Assembly (NCBI RefSeq): GCF_965243865.1
Contig: NZ_OZ251603.1
Location: forward strand, 3,968,001-4,032,000
Length of the DNA: 64,000 nucleotides
From: Hyphomicrobium_A sp965243865
Lineage (GTDB): Bacteria > Pseudomonadota > Alphaproteobacteria > Rhizobiales > Hyphomicrobiaceae
Direction of reading: 5' to 3'
Shown here: positions 51,140-59,318 of the stretch, in pieces
Numbering within the stretch: the stretch's first letter is position 1
Layout of the letters: each line of letters starts with the position of its first letter
The notes under the pieces: generated by a model
The model's database searches: none
Told to the model about the DNA's origin: nothing
What the model saw: the letters and a program-made list of their open reading frames with translations, nothing else
Program-made: the position numbers and the translations under genes

Positions 51140-51820
51140 ATGCACGTGCTTGTGGTCGAGGACGACCGGGAAACCGCACAATTCCTGCAAAAGGCCCTGA
51201 AGGAGAGCGGCCACGCCGCCGACCTCGCTGAGGATGGCGAGACGGGGCAGACGCTGGCCGAGCAGGGCGTCTACGACGTGCTCATCGTCGATCGCATGCT
51301 GCCGCGCCTCGATGGCCTCAGCATGATCCGCGAGCTGCGCTCCAAGGGAAATCGCACCCCCGTGCTCATTCTCTCCGCCCTGGGAGAGGTCGATGACCGC
51401 GTCAAAGGATTGCGCGCCGGCGGCGACGATTATCTCACCAAACCCTACGCCTATTCCGAGCTGCTCGCCCGTGTAGAAGCCCTGGCACGCCGCGGTGCAC
51501 CCGAGGAACAGGAGACACGCTACGTCGTCGACGGCCTCGTGCTCGACCGCCTGTCCCACCGCGTCACGCGCGACGGCGAGCCGATCCAATTGCAGCCGCG
51601 TGAATACCGCCTGCTCGAATACCTGATGAAGCATGCGGGCCAAGTGGTCACCCGGACCATGCTGCTCGAGCACGTCTGGGATTACCACTTCGATCCGCAA
51701 ACCAACGTCATCGACGTCCACGTCTCGCGGCTGAGGGCCAAGATCGACAAGAACTTCGAAAAGCCTTTGCTGCACACCGTGCGCGGGGCCGGATATACGA
51801 TCCGCGATGGCTCTGCCTGA
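51140..51820 (+). CDS. OmpR-family response regulator
   Basis: A 226-residue regulator. The receiver (1-118) has VVEDDRET, the phospho-acceptor Asp in LIVDRMLPRLDG and Lys in YLTKPYAYSE. A winged-helix output domain (about 130-225) has LQPREYRLLEYLMKHAGQVVTRTMLLEHVWDYHF. The ATG at 51140 (MHVLVVEDD) is favoured over an opening 19 codons upstream. It overlaps the kinase gene by 14 bases, so the pair is co-translated. In rhizobia this pair lies between degP and glnE; its signal is not established. Confidence 0.92.
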   Translation: MHVLVVEDDRETAQFLQKALKESGHAADLAEDGETGQTLAEQGVYDVLIVDRMLPRLDGLSMIRELRSKGNRTPVLILSALGEVDDRVKGLRAGGDDYLTKPYAYSELLARVEALARRGAPEEQETRYVVDGLVLDRLSHRVTRDGEPIQLQPREYRLLEYLMKHAGQVVTRTMLLEHVWDYHFDPQTNVIDVHVSRLRAKIDKNFEKPLLHTVRGAGYTIRDGSA

Positions 51821-53207
51821 ACGCATTCATCGCGCCCTCTCGACCACATCGTTCCGGGTTGCGGCAATCACCGTCGCCGCATACTTGGCGTTTGCCGGTC
51901 TGGTCGTCGGCGTTCTGCTCTGGCAGACCAATCGCGTCCTGACGAGCCAGGTGCTGGCAACGCTAGGCGGCGAAGCACAGCTCCTGAAAGCAGAGGCGCA
52001 AGCGGGCGGCGGCCCCGCCATCGTGCGCGCGGTCGAAACGCGCAGCCGCTCCGGTGCACCTGGTCTCTACTATCTCGCCGATGCATCGGGCACGAAGCTC
52101 GCCGGCAACCTCAATCGCTTGCCGCCCGAGATCGTCGGCAGCCCCAACGGCGGCGTGTTCCGCTATGCGCCCGACGCGATCAGCGCGACTGAGCATCTCG
52201 CCGTCGCCATCCCCGTCGACATCGGTGGTGGCCTGCAGCTCATCGTCGGTCGCGACGTCGAGGACCAGCGCCGCTTCGCCAGCGAAATGGGCACGGTCTA
52301 TTTTCTCGCCCTCGGCTTTCTCACCCTCGGCGGCCTCGTCGCCGGCTTTGCCATCAGCCGCGTTGCCCTGCGCCGCATCGAGACGATCAACGTCACCGCC
52401 CGCTCGATCATGGCCGGCGACCTGACGCGCCGCATCGCACTGAGCGGCGCCGCCGACGAGTACGACGCGCTTGCCGCCAACCTCAATGACATGCTCGACC
52501 GCATCGAAGCGCTGATGAACGGTCTGCGCGAAGTCTCGGACAACATCGCTCACGATCTGAAAACGCCGCTCACGCGCTTGCGCAACTCCGCCGAGGCGGC
52601 GCTGCGCGATTCCGGCGAGGTCGCCTATCGCGAAGGTCTCGAGCACACGATCGAGAAGGCCGACGAGCTGATCAAGACGTTCAACAGCCTGCTGCTGGTC
52701 GCGCGCCTCGAAGCCGGTGCCCTCGAAGGCAACGCCGAGCGCTTCGACGTCGGCAGCGCCGTGCGCGACGTCGCCGAGCTTTACGAGCCCGTCGCCGAGG
52801 AGCGCGGCATGCTGCTCGAAGTCAATATCGGCGCTGGACCCGAGTTCACCGGAAACCGCCAGCTCATCGTGCAGGCCGTGGTCAACCTCATCGAGAACGC
52901 CATAAAGTATTCCGGCAAGCCCGATCCCAAACGGGAGCTCTCCATCTCGATCGACCTGCGGGACAACCCCAACGACATCGAGATCGTCGTCGCCGATAAT
53001 GGACCGGGAATCGCCCTCGAAGATCGCGAACGCGTCCTGAAGCGCTTCGTGCGCCTCGAAAAGAGCCGCACGGAACCCGGAACGGGCCTCGGCCTCAGTC
53101 TCGTTCAGGCTGTGGCTCGTCTGCATGGCGGCGCCGTGCGGCTCGAAGACAACGCGCCGGGCTTGCGTGTGGTGTTGCAGCTTCCGAAGCGGGCTCTCGG
53201 CAGCTAA
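51807..53207 (+). CDS. Sensor histidine kinase
   Basis: A 466-residue membrane kinase: helix 1 at about 18-40, a periplasmic domain (about 41-165), helix 2 at about 166-188, and HAMP (RRIETINVTARSIMAGDLTRRI). The acceptor His is in NIAHDLKTPLTRLRNS. The ATP-binding boxes are intact (NLIENAIKYS, VVADNGPGI, PGTGLGLSLV). It would phosphorylate the response regulator encoded just upstream. Confidence 0.92.
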   Translation: MALPERIHRALSTTSFRVAAITVAAYLAFAGLVVGVLLWQTNRVLTSQVLATLGGEAQLLKAEAQAGGGPAIVRAVETRSRSGAPGLYYLADASGTKLAGNLNRLPPEIVGSPNGGVFRYAPDAISATEHLAVAIPVDIGGGLQLIVGRDVEDQRRFASEMGTVYFLALGFLTLGGLVAGFAISRVALRRIETINVTARSIMAGDLTRRIALSGAADEYDALAANLNDMLDRIEALMNGLREVSDNIAHDLKTPLTRLRNSAEAALRDSGEVAYREGLEHTIEKADELIKTFNSLLLVARLEAGALEGNAERFDVGSAVRDVAELYEPVAEERGMLLEVNIGAGPEFTGNRQLIVQAVVNLIENAIKYSGKPDPKRELSISIDLRDNPNDIEIVVADNGPGIALEDRERVLKRFVRLEKSRTEPGTGLGLSLVQAVARLHGGAVRLEDNAPGLRVVLQLPKRALGS

Positions 53208-53268
53208 GAAGGGTCGCCGGCCCAATCTCAAGTCGAAGGCGACCAGCTTGGCCAACGATAAAGAAAAC

Positions 53269-56199
53269 ATGCGACCCTTCTCCGAGCGCATCAACGACGC
53301 GCCGATCACGCGTGCCGATGCACGCCAGTTCGGGGCACTGGCCGCTCTTCAAGAGCGCGTCGACGCAGATCCAGCCCTCGCGCTTTTGCGCGCGCTTCTT
53401 CAGGATCGCCGCGCGAAAGATCTGCTGACCGGCGTCTTCAGTGGTTCGCCGTATCTCACCAGCCTTATCGAGCGCGATCCGGGGCGCCTGCAGCGCATTC
53501 TCACAACGCCGCCGGAAACTCACCTTGCCACTCTCCGCGATGAACTCGCAGCCCACATCGCCGCCGCCACTGCCCGGCCTGAGGTGGCGCGTGCGCTGCG
53601 CGTCTATAAAGCCGAGGTCGCGCTGCTGACCGCGCTCGCCGACCTCGGCGGTGTATGGCCCGTGCTCACCGTGACCGCAGCGCTCAGCGAGTGCGCCGAT
53701 ACGGCCCTGCAAGGCGCCCTCGGCTTCCTCTTCCGTGAAGCCGCAGCGCGCGGACAATGGTTGCCCGGCGAGGATGGCGCGATCTCACCCACCGGCTACA
53801 TCGTGCTCGCGATGGGCAAGCTGGGCGCCGGCGAGCTGAATTACTCGAGCGACATTGATCTGATTGTCTTTTACGAGCGCGACCGCATTCGCACTGCGCC
53901 CAATGTCGAGCCGCAAGCCTTCTTCGTGCGCCTCACGCGCGATCTCGTGCAGCTGATGGAAGAGCGCACGGGCGACGGTTACGTCTTCCGCACCGATTTG
54001 CGCCTGCGCCCCGACGCCGGCGCCACGCAGCTTGCGCTCTCGACCGACGCAGCCCTCGTCTACTACGAAAGCTTCGGCCAGAACTGGGAGCGCGCCGCGC
54101 TCATCAAAGCGCGTCCCTGCGCGGGCGACATCGACGCTGGCCGCGATCTTCTGCGGGAGCTTTCGCCCTTCGTTTGGCGCAAATACCTCGACTATGCCGC
54201 GATTGCCGACGTGCACGCGATGAAGCGGCAGATATTCGCCCACCGCGGCTTTGGCTCCATTGCCGTCGCCGGTCACAACATCAAACTCGGACGCGGCGGC
54301 ATCCGCGAGATCGAGTTCTTCGTGCAGACGCAGCAGCTCATTGCCGGCGGCCGCCAGCCCGAGCTGCGTGAACGCCGCACCCTCGATGCCATGGCGCGTC
54401 TCGTCGAGCGCGGCTGGATCAAGCGCCGCGTCGCCAAGGAGATGAGCGAGGCCTATCACTTCCTGCGCCGCATCGAGCATCGCCTGCAGATGGTCGCCGA
54501 CGAACAGACCCACGAAATCCCCGACGATCCCGCGCGCCTCGAAAGCTTCGCCAAGTTCTGCGGCTATCCCGACACGGCCACCTTCTCGCGCGAGCTGATC
54601 GCGCGCCTCGAGACAGTGCAGAAGCACTACGCCGCATTGTTCGAGGATGCGCCCGTGCTGACGTCTGGCACGGGCACCAACATGGTGTTCGCCGGGGAGA
54701 AGGACGATCCCGGCACGGTGGCTGCGCTGAAGGAGCTCGGCTACAACCAGCCCTCCGAAGTGCTGGCCATGATCCGCGGCTGGCATCATGGACGCTATCC
54801 GGCAGTGCGCAGCGCGCAGGCGCGCGAACGCCTCACCGAGGTGCAGCCACTGTTGATCGAGGCGCTGGCCGATACCGCCGACCCGGCGCTCGCGCTGGCG
54901 AACTTCGACCGCTTCATCGCCGCGCTCCCCGCAGGCATCCAGCTCTTCTCACTGCTGCGCGCCAATCCAGGCCTGCTGCGCCTGCTCGCCGATATCTTGG
55001 GAACCGCACCGCGCCTTGCGCGTATTCTGGCGCGCCGCGGGCGCCTCCTTGATGGCGTGCTCGATCCGCGCATGCTCGGCACTTTGCCGACCGCCGAGGA
55101 GCTTGATCAGCTCATTGTCGCCGAGATCGGCAGCGATGAGCACGACATGCAATACGTGCTCGACCGCGCACGTGTCATCGGCAGCGAGCAGCAGTTCCTC
55201 ATCGGTGTGCGTTTGCTTTCGGGGGCCATCAAGGCGCACCAGGCCGGCGCCGCCTATGCGCTGCTCGCCGAACGCCTCATCGACGCGCTGATGAAAGCGA
55301 CCGAGCGCGAACTCGCCCGCACCAACGGCAATGTGCCGGGCGGCGCAGCGGCAATCCTCGCCATGGGCAAGCTCGGCGGCCGCGAGATGACGGCATCATC
55401 CGATCTCGACCTGATCCTCATCTATGACTTCGCCGCGGACGCCATACAGTCCGATGGCGCGCGCCCGCTCTCGCCCATGCAGTATTATGCACGCCTGACG
55501 CAGCGGCTGATCTCCGCCCTGTCAGCCGCCACCGCCGAGGGCACGCTCTACGAGGTGGACATGCGCCTGCGCCCATCCGGTCAGCAGGGCCCCGTAGCGA
55601 CCCAGCTCAGAACGTTCGCCGACTACCAGACCGGCGAGGCCTGGACCTGGGAGCACATGGCGCTGACCCGCGCCCGAGTCATCGCCGGACCGCCGAAGCT
55701 GCGCGAGCGCGTCGAAGCCGCTGTTCGTACATCGCTCGTCTTTCCGCGCGACCGCGCCAAGATCGCCGCCGACGTGCGCGACATGCGCGAGCGCATCTTC
55801 AAGGAGAAGGGGACCGACGACATCTGGGATCTGAAGCAGGTGCGCGGCGGGCTCGTCGATGTCGAGTTCATCGCCCAGTACCTGCAACTCGTGCACGCCC
55901 ACGACCACCTCGAGATCCTCGACCAGCACACGGTCGAGGCTTACCGCAAGCTCCGCGACGCCGGCCTCCTGGCCGCCGAGCACGCCGAGGTGCTCATCCC
56001 GGCAACGCGGCTCCTGCACGACCTGACGCAAATCCTGCGCCTGTGCATCGAGGGTAAATTCGACCCCCGCACCGCCCCGGCGGGCCTCAAAGCGCGGCTG
56101 GCGAGGGCCGGGGATGCGGACAGCTTCGCCGACCTGGAGGAGCACTTGCGGGCGAATTTGGCTAGTGTTTCCAGTCTCTTTCCGCAGCTCGTCGCGTGA
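53269..56199 (+). CDS. glnE: Bifunctional glutamine synthetase adenylyltransferase/deadenylyltransferase
   Basis: A 976-residue enzyme of normal length with two nucleotidyltransferase halves. In the first (deadenylylation), ELNYSSDIDLIVFYERDR. In the second (adenylylation), REMTASSDLDLILIYDF. Each half is followed by a GlnD-type helical region. It sets glutamine synthetase activity in response to PII proteins and nitrogen state. I take the ATG at 53269; the long open frame from 53125 overlaps the kinase gene. A TTG at 53249 is also possible. Confidence 0.95.
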   Translation: MRPFSERINDAPITRADARQFGALAALQERVDADPALALLRALLQDRRAKDLLTGVFSGSPYLTSLIERDPGRLQRILTTPPETHLATLRDELAAHIAAATARPEVARALRVYKAEVALLTALADLGGVWPVLTVTAALSECADTALQGALGFLFREAAARGQWLPGEDGAISPTGYIVLAMGKLGAGELNYSSDIDLIVFYERDRIRTAPNVEPQAFFVRLTRDLVQLMEERTGDGYVFRTDLRLRPDAGATQLALSTDAALVYYESFGQNWERAALIKARPCAGDIDAGRDLLRELSPFVWRKYLDYAAIADVHAMKRQIFAHRGFGSIAVAGHNIKLGRGGIREIEFFVQTQQLIAGGRQPELRERRTLDAMARLVERGWIKRRVAKEMSEAYHFLRRIEHRLQMVADEQTHEIPDDPARLESFAKFCGYPDTATFSRELIARLETVQKHYAALFEDAPVLTSGTGTNMVFAGEKDDPGTVAALKELGYNQPSEVLAMIRGWHHGRYPAVRSAQARERLTEVQPLLIEALADTADPALALANFDRFIAALPAGIQLFSLLRANPGLLRLLADILGTAPRLARILARRGRLLDGVLDPRMLGTLPTAEELDQLIVAEIGSDEHDMQYVLDRARVIGSEQQFLIGVRLLSGAIKAHQAGAAYALLAERLIDALMKATERELARTNGNVPGGAAAILAMGKLGGREMTASSDLDLILIYDFAADAIQSDGARPLSPMQYYARLTQRLISALSAATAEGTLYEVDMRLRPSGQQGPVATQLRTFADYQTGEAWTWEHMALTRARVIAGPPKLRERVEAAVRTSLVFPRDRAKIAADVRDMRERIFKEKGTDDIWDLKQVRGGLVDVEFIAQYLQLVHAHDHLEILDQHTVEAYRKLRDAGLLAAEHAEVLIPATRLLHDLTQILRLCIEGKFDPRTAPAGLKARLARAGDADSFADLEEHLRANLASVSSLFPQLVA

Positions 56200-56354
56200 T
56201 TAGCGGTCGCTCGACGCTCCCAGCGACGGATTTGCACAAGGCAGGCCGTTAATGATCACTGAGAAGGCATCGAAGGCCCCCAACCGTGGCTTTCCGTCGG
56301 GTCACAGAACCGGCCCATCGGGCGCTACACTGGAACAAGGATTGTTAGGTGGCC

Positions 56355-56990
56355 ATGTCGAGGCAGGCAGTGGCAGCGAAGCGAATAGGGCCCGATGTGA
56401 CCGGGGGCAGTTCCATGGGAACTGAGCTCGGCGAGGAAGTCGCGCTGGTGGCCGCCGCCGGCGCCGGTGACGCTGCTGCGTTCCGCACCCTGGTAGACCG
56501 CCACCTGTCGGGCGTGCTCGCCGTTGCCCGCCGGATGCTGCGCGACGACGCCGAAGCCGAGGACGTAGCCCAGGAAGCCATGTTGCGCCTCTGGCGCTCG
56601 GCCGAAGGCCTCGACGTTACGACCTACGGTTTGCGCCCCTGGCTGCGACGGGTTGTTTCCAACTTGTGCGTTGATCGTATGCGCTCCGGAAAGCGCATGG
56701 TCGTCGTCGACGAGGTGCCCGAATTGCCTGAGGCGGCAACGCAACAGTCAGAGATGGAGGCGCAGGATACCAGCCAGCGCGTCGACGCCGCGCTCAAGGC
56801 CTTGCCCGACCGCCAACGAATGGCTCTCACTCTCTTCCACTACGAGGGGCTGAGCCAGATCGAAATCGGGCAGATCATGGGAATATCGGACGAGGCAGTT
56901 GAGTCGCTCCTCGCCCGGGCCCGCAGAGGTCTCAAGGCTGCTTTGCGCGACGAACTGCAAGAGCTTTTGTCCGATGGACAACACGACTGA
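56355..56990 (+). CDS. ECF-type RNA polymerase sigma factor
   Basis: A 211-residue sigma factor with region 2 (FRTLVDRHLSGVLAVARRMLRDDAEAEDVAQEAMLRLWR) and region 4 (LPDRQRMALTLFHYEGLSQIEIGQIMGISDEAVESLLARARRGL). Regions 1 and 3 are absent, as in ECF sigma factors. Two downstream genes complete a probable sigma/regulator/periplasmic sensor unit. The ATG at 56355 is the first; GTG 56349 and ATG 56415 (with GGGGG upstream) are alternatives. Confidence 0.9.
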   Translation: MSRQAVAAKRIGPDVTGGSSMGTELGEEVALVAAAGAGDAAAFRTLVDRHLSGVLAVARRMLRDDAEAEDVAQEAMLRLWRSAEGLDVTTYGLRPWLRRVVSNLCVDRMRSGKRMVVVDEVPELPEAATQQSEMEAQDTSQRVDAALKALPDRQRMALTLFHYEGLSQIEIGQIMGISDEAVESLLARARRGLKAALRDELQELLSDGQHD

Positions 56991-57022
56991 TACGGCAATC
57001 TTTTGATGACGAGACGAACGCG

Positions 57023-57565
57023 ATGACGAGCAAAAACAGACTGGCAGAGGATCGGGAGGCGCTGGAGCGCCTGCTCGAGATCCATGGAGCCGATCGCACG
57101 CGGTGGCCCGCCCGCGAGCGACTGAAGTTTGCTGGCCTCGTCGGTGAGGACGAGCAATCCGCTCGTATGCTCGCCGAGGCGGATGCGCTTGACCGTCTTC
57201 TCGATCGCGCTTCGCGACCGAGCGAGGCCAATGTCGAGGCGCTGAAACAGCGCATCGTCGCCGCTGCCCTGCGCCAGCAGCGCCCGCAGCTTTCCACGGT
57301 CGAGGGCGGCAAGCGCGAGCCGGCCAACAAAGCCTGGTTCGGCCAGTTGCGCCGCCCGTCCTGGAAGTCGAACCTCTCTGATTTGCCGGCGGCCGCAGTG
57401 CTCGCAGCCTCTCTGGTGCTTGGCGTGATGCTTGGCACGACGGGTACGCTCGACACGACGATGCGTCAGGTGGCGGGTGTCGCTGGCTTCAGCTCGACCG
57501 CAGATGCAACCAATCTGGCGTCGAACGAGGAAGTGCTCGGCTCCAGCGATGAGGACCTGCTATGA
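57023..57565 (+). CDS. Single-pass membrane protein, probable anti-sigma-like partner
   Basis: A 180-residue protein: a helical cytoplasmic part (about 8-80) with the motif LEIHGADRTRWPARERLKF, a Lys/Arg-rich stretch, one membrane helix (about 122-140, LPAAAVLAASLVLGVMLGTTG) and a short periplasmic tail. The gene order (ECF sigma, this protein, periplasmic sensor) suggests that it holds the sigma factor at the membrane, though it lacks a clear zinc anti-sigma motif. It overlaps the next gene by four bases. Confidence 0.7.
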   Translation: MTSKNRLAEDREALERLLEIHGADRTRWPARERLKFAGLVGEDEQSARMLAEADALDRLLDRASRPSEANVEALKQRIVAAALRQQRPQLSTVEGGKREPANKAWFGQLRRPSWKSNLSDLPAAAVLAASLVLGVMLGTTGTLDTTMRQVAGVAGFSSTADATNLASNEEVLGSSDEDLL

Positions 57566-58038
57566 GCGAGACCACGCGTCCCCCTCGGTTCTCGCCGCGT
57601 ACCCTGCGTTGGGTCCTGATTGGATCTCTGGCTCTCAACGTTCTGGTCCTCGGCGCGGTGGCCAGCACGTTCTGCATCAGCCACTTTGACGGCCCGCCGC
57701 ATCAGCAGGGCTTCAAATCACCTCCGCTTCTGGGCTTCGCCCGCACTCTCCCGCGTGAGCGCTCCGATATCATCCGCCAGAAGGTAGCCGACGCTCAGCC
57801 GGCGCTCGAGACGGCGCGGCGTGGCATTCGCGATGCCCGTACCACGGTTCGCGCGGCGCTGAGCGCCGAGCCCTTCGATCAGGCGAAGTTCGATGCCGCT
57901 CTCGACGGCATTGTCGAGGCCGACGCCAAAGAGGCCCGCGCCAAGGCGACACTCTTTGCTGACACTGTGCATGAGCTGACGCCTCAGGAGCGCGTTCAAT
58001 TGCACGAGTGGCTCGACAAGCGCCGCCCCAATCGCTGA
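57562..58038 (+). CDS. Periplasmic metal-sensor-like protein (CnrX/Spy type)
   Basis: A 158-residue membrane-anchored periplasmic protein. The helix at about 16-38 is followed by an all-helical domain (LPRERSDIIRQKVADAQPALETARRGIRDARTTVRAALSAEPFDQAKFDAALD...). This is the Metal_resist/CpxP-like fold used by CnrX and ZraP. Possible metal ligands: His and Cys just after the helix (FCISHFDGPPHQ) and His in VHELTPQER. It would sense envelope stress or metal and relieve the anti-sigma block. Confidence 0.8.
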   Translation: MSETTRPPRFSPRTLRWVLIGSLALNVLVLGAVASTFCISHFDGPPHQQGFKSPPLLGFARTLPRERSDIIRQKVADAQPALETARRGIRDARTTVRAALSAEPFDQAKFDAALDGIVEADAKEARAKATLFADTVHELTPQERVQLHEWLDKRRPNR

Positions 58039-58055
58039 GGCATCACGGGGGCGGT

Positions 58056-59180
58056 TTAGAAGCTTGCTACGGATTCGTGGCGCCATGCCTGCGCCGAGGT
58101 ATGAGACTGCGCAGCGAAAAAGTCCGGCTGCGCCGCCCGGTCGAGGACCGTCACGGCGCTCCAGCCGCCGCCTGCCGACTCGATTTCCAGTAGCGACGTG
58201 CCCTGCATCTCGAGCAGTGTGCGGGCTAGGGAGATGGCGAGAGAGCCCGCCCGCGGCATCACCTCGTGCTGCAAACCGGACACCGACACCACGATCTCGA
58301 CCAGTTCTCCGTCTCCGACCGCCAGCAGCTTGACGTTGGCACCTTCCACAGTGCGCGCGATGGCCTCTGACAGAACGTTGACAAGCACCTGACGCAGGGC
58401 GCGCGGTTCGCTCATGACTTCGACGTCCGGCGGCACGACGACCTCCAGGCCGACATCGCGCGACGCAGCCTTGCGCTCGAGGAAAGTCCAGGCATCCTCG
58501 ATGGCATCCTCCAGGGCATTGGCAGACGGCGTGACATCGGCGCGCTGATGTAGCAGGGCCGTGAGCGCCAGCGTGTCCTCGGCCGATTTCAGCAGGTCAT
58601 CGGCGCTGTCGCGGATATGGCGCACATATTCCTGGTAGCGCTCGTTGCCCATAGGCCCGAACATCTCCAGAGCCATCACCTCGGAAAATCCGATCACCGC
58701 ATTCAGCGGCGTGCGCAGTTCGTGGTTGATGCGCGACATCAGCTCCGCCCAGTCGTGGTTCGGCGCGACGGGACGCGCGTATTGAGAACGGGCGACCTTT
58801 TTCGCCGGAGCAACCTTTTGCGGAGCTTCAGCAGCGGGTGAATGGGTTGGGCCAGCCGTAAGCAGCGCCTGCTCGGGTACAGAGCTGGCAGCGGCGCTCG
58901 TCCGCGCCGATCTGACCGAGCCTGCAATGTTCGCCCCGGCACCGACGACGGCAACCGCGATTCCGGCCGTCAGCAGCACCGCAGCCAGCAGGCTCGACGG
59001 CAGAACCGGTGCGGCCGCGCCAAGACATATCGCGCCCACGGCCAGCATCAGCGCCGGCCGGCGATGAGAGGAAGAATACTGCATGGCTAGCCACATCCGC
59101 CGCGCCGGCTTGAGCCCCGCGAAAGTCAGAGCCGTCAAAGACGGCCGCGCGCGCAGGCAGGCGGACGTTGTCCACGCCAT
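58056..59180 (-). CDS. Membrane histidine kinase with degenerate ATPase domain (PdhS/DivJ-like dimerisation domain)
   Basis: A 374-residue protein: two hydrophobic segments (about 43-60 and 63-85) and a linker. The intact dimerisation domain has His at about 153 in SRINHELRTPLNAVIGFSEVM, then FGPMGNERYQEYVRHIRDSADDLL, as in cell-cycle kinases PdhS/DivJ. In the ATP-binding half the N box reads NVLSEAIA (Glu in place of Asn). The Asp-x-Gly-x-Gly G1 box is missing (VSVSGLQHEV), and the G2 loop is altered. So it may not bind ATP and could act as a phosphatase or decoy. The ATG follows GGGAG by seven bases. Confidence 0.82.
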   Translation of the reverse strand: MAWTTSACLRARPSLTALTFAGLKPARRMWLAMQYSSSHRRPALMLAVGAICLGAAAPVLPSSLLAAVLLTAGIAVAVVGAGANIAGSVRSARTSAAASSVPEQALLTAGPTHSPAAEAPQKVAPAKKVARSQYARPVAPNHDWAELMSRINHELRTPLNAVIGFSEVMALEMFGPMGNERYQEYVRHIRDSADDLLKSAEDTLALTALLHQRADVTPSANALEDAIEDAWTFLERKAASRDVGLEVVVPPDVEVMSEPRALRQVLVNVLSEAIARTVEGANVKLLAVGDGELVEIVVSVSGLQHEVMPRAGSLAISLARTLLEMQGTSLLEIESAGGGWSAVTVLDRAAQPDFFAAQSHTSAQAWRHESVASF

Positions 59181-59318
59181 TCTTTTCTCCCGAATTGTCT
59201 CTGATTGACTTACGGAACCGAACGGATCCGCGACCCCGAATCACCAGTTAAGTTCACACCATCGCGATTCGGCTGTCGAGAGCGTTTAAGCCCTTCGGAG
59301 CTAATATTTTTCCTTTGT

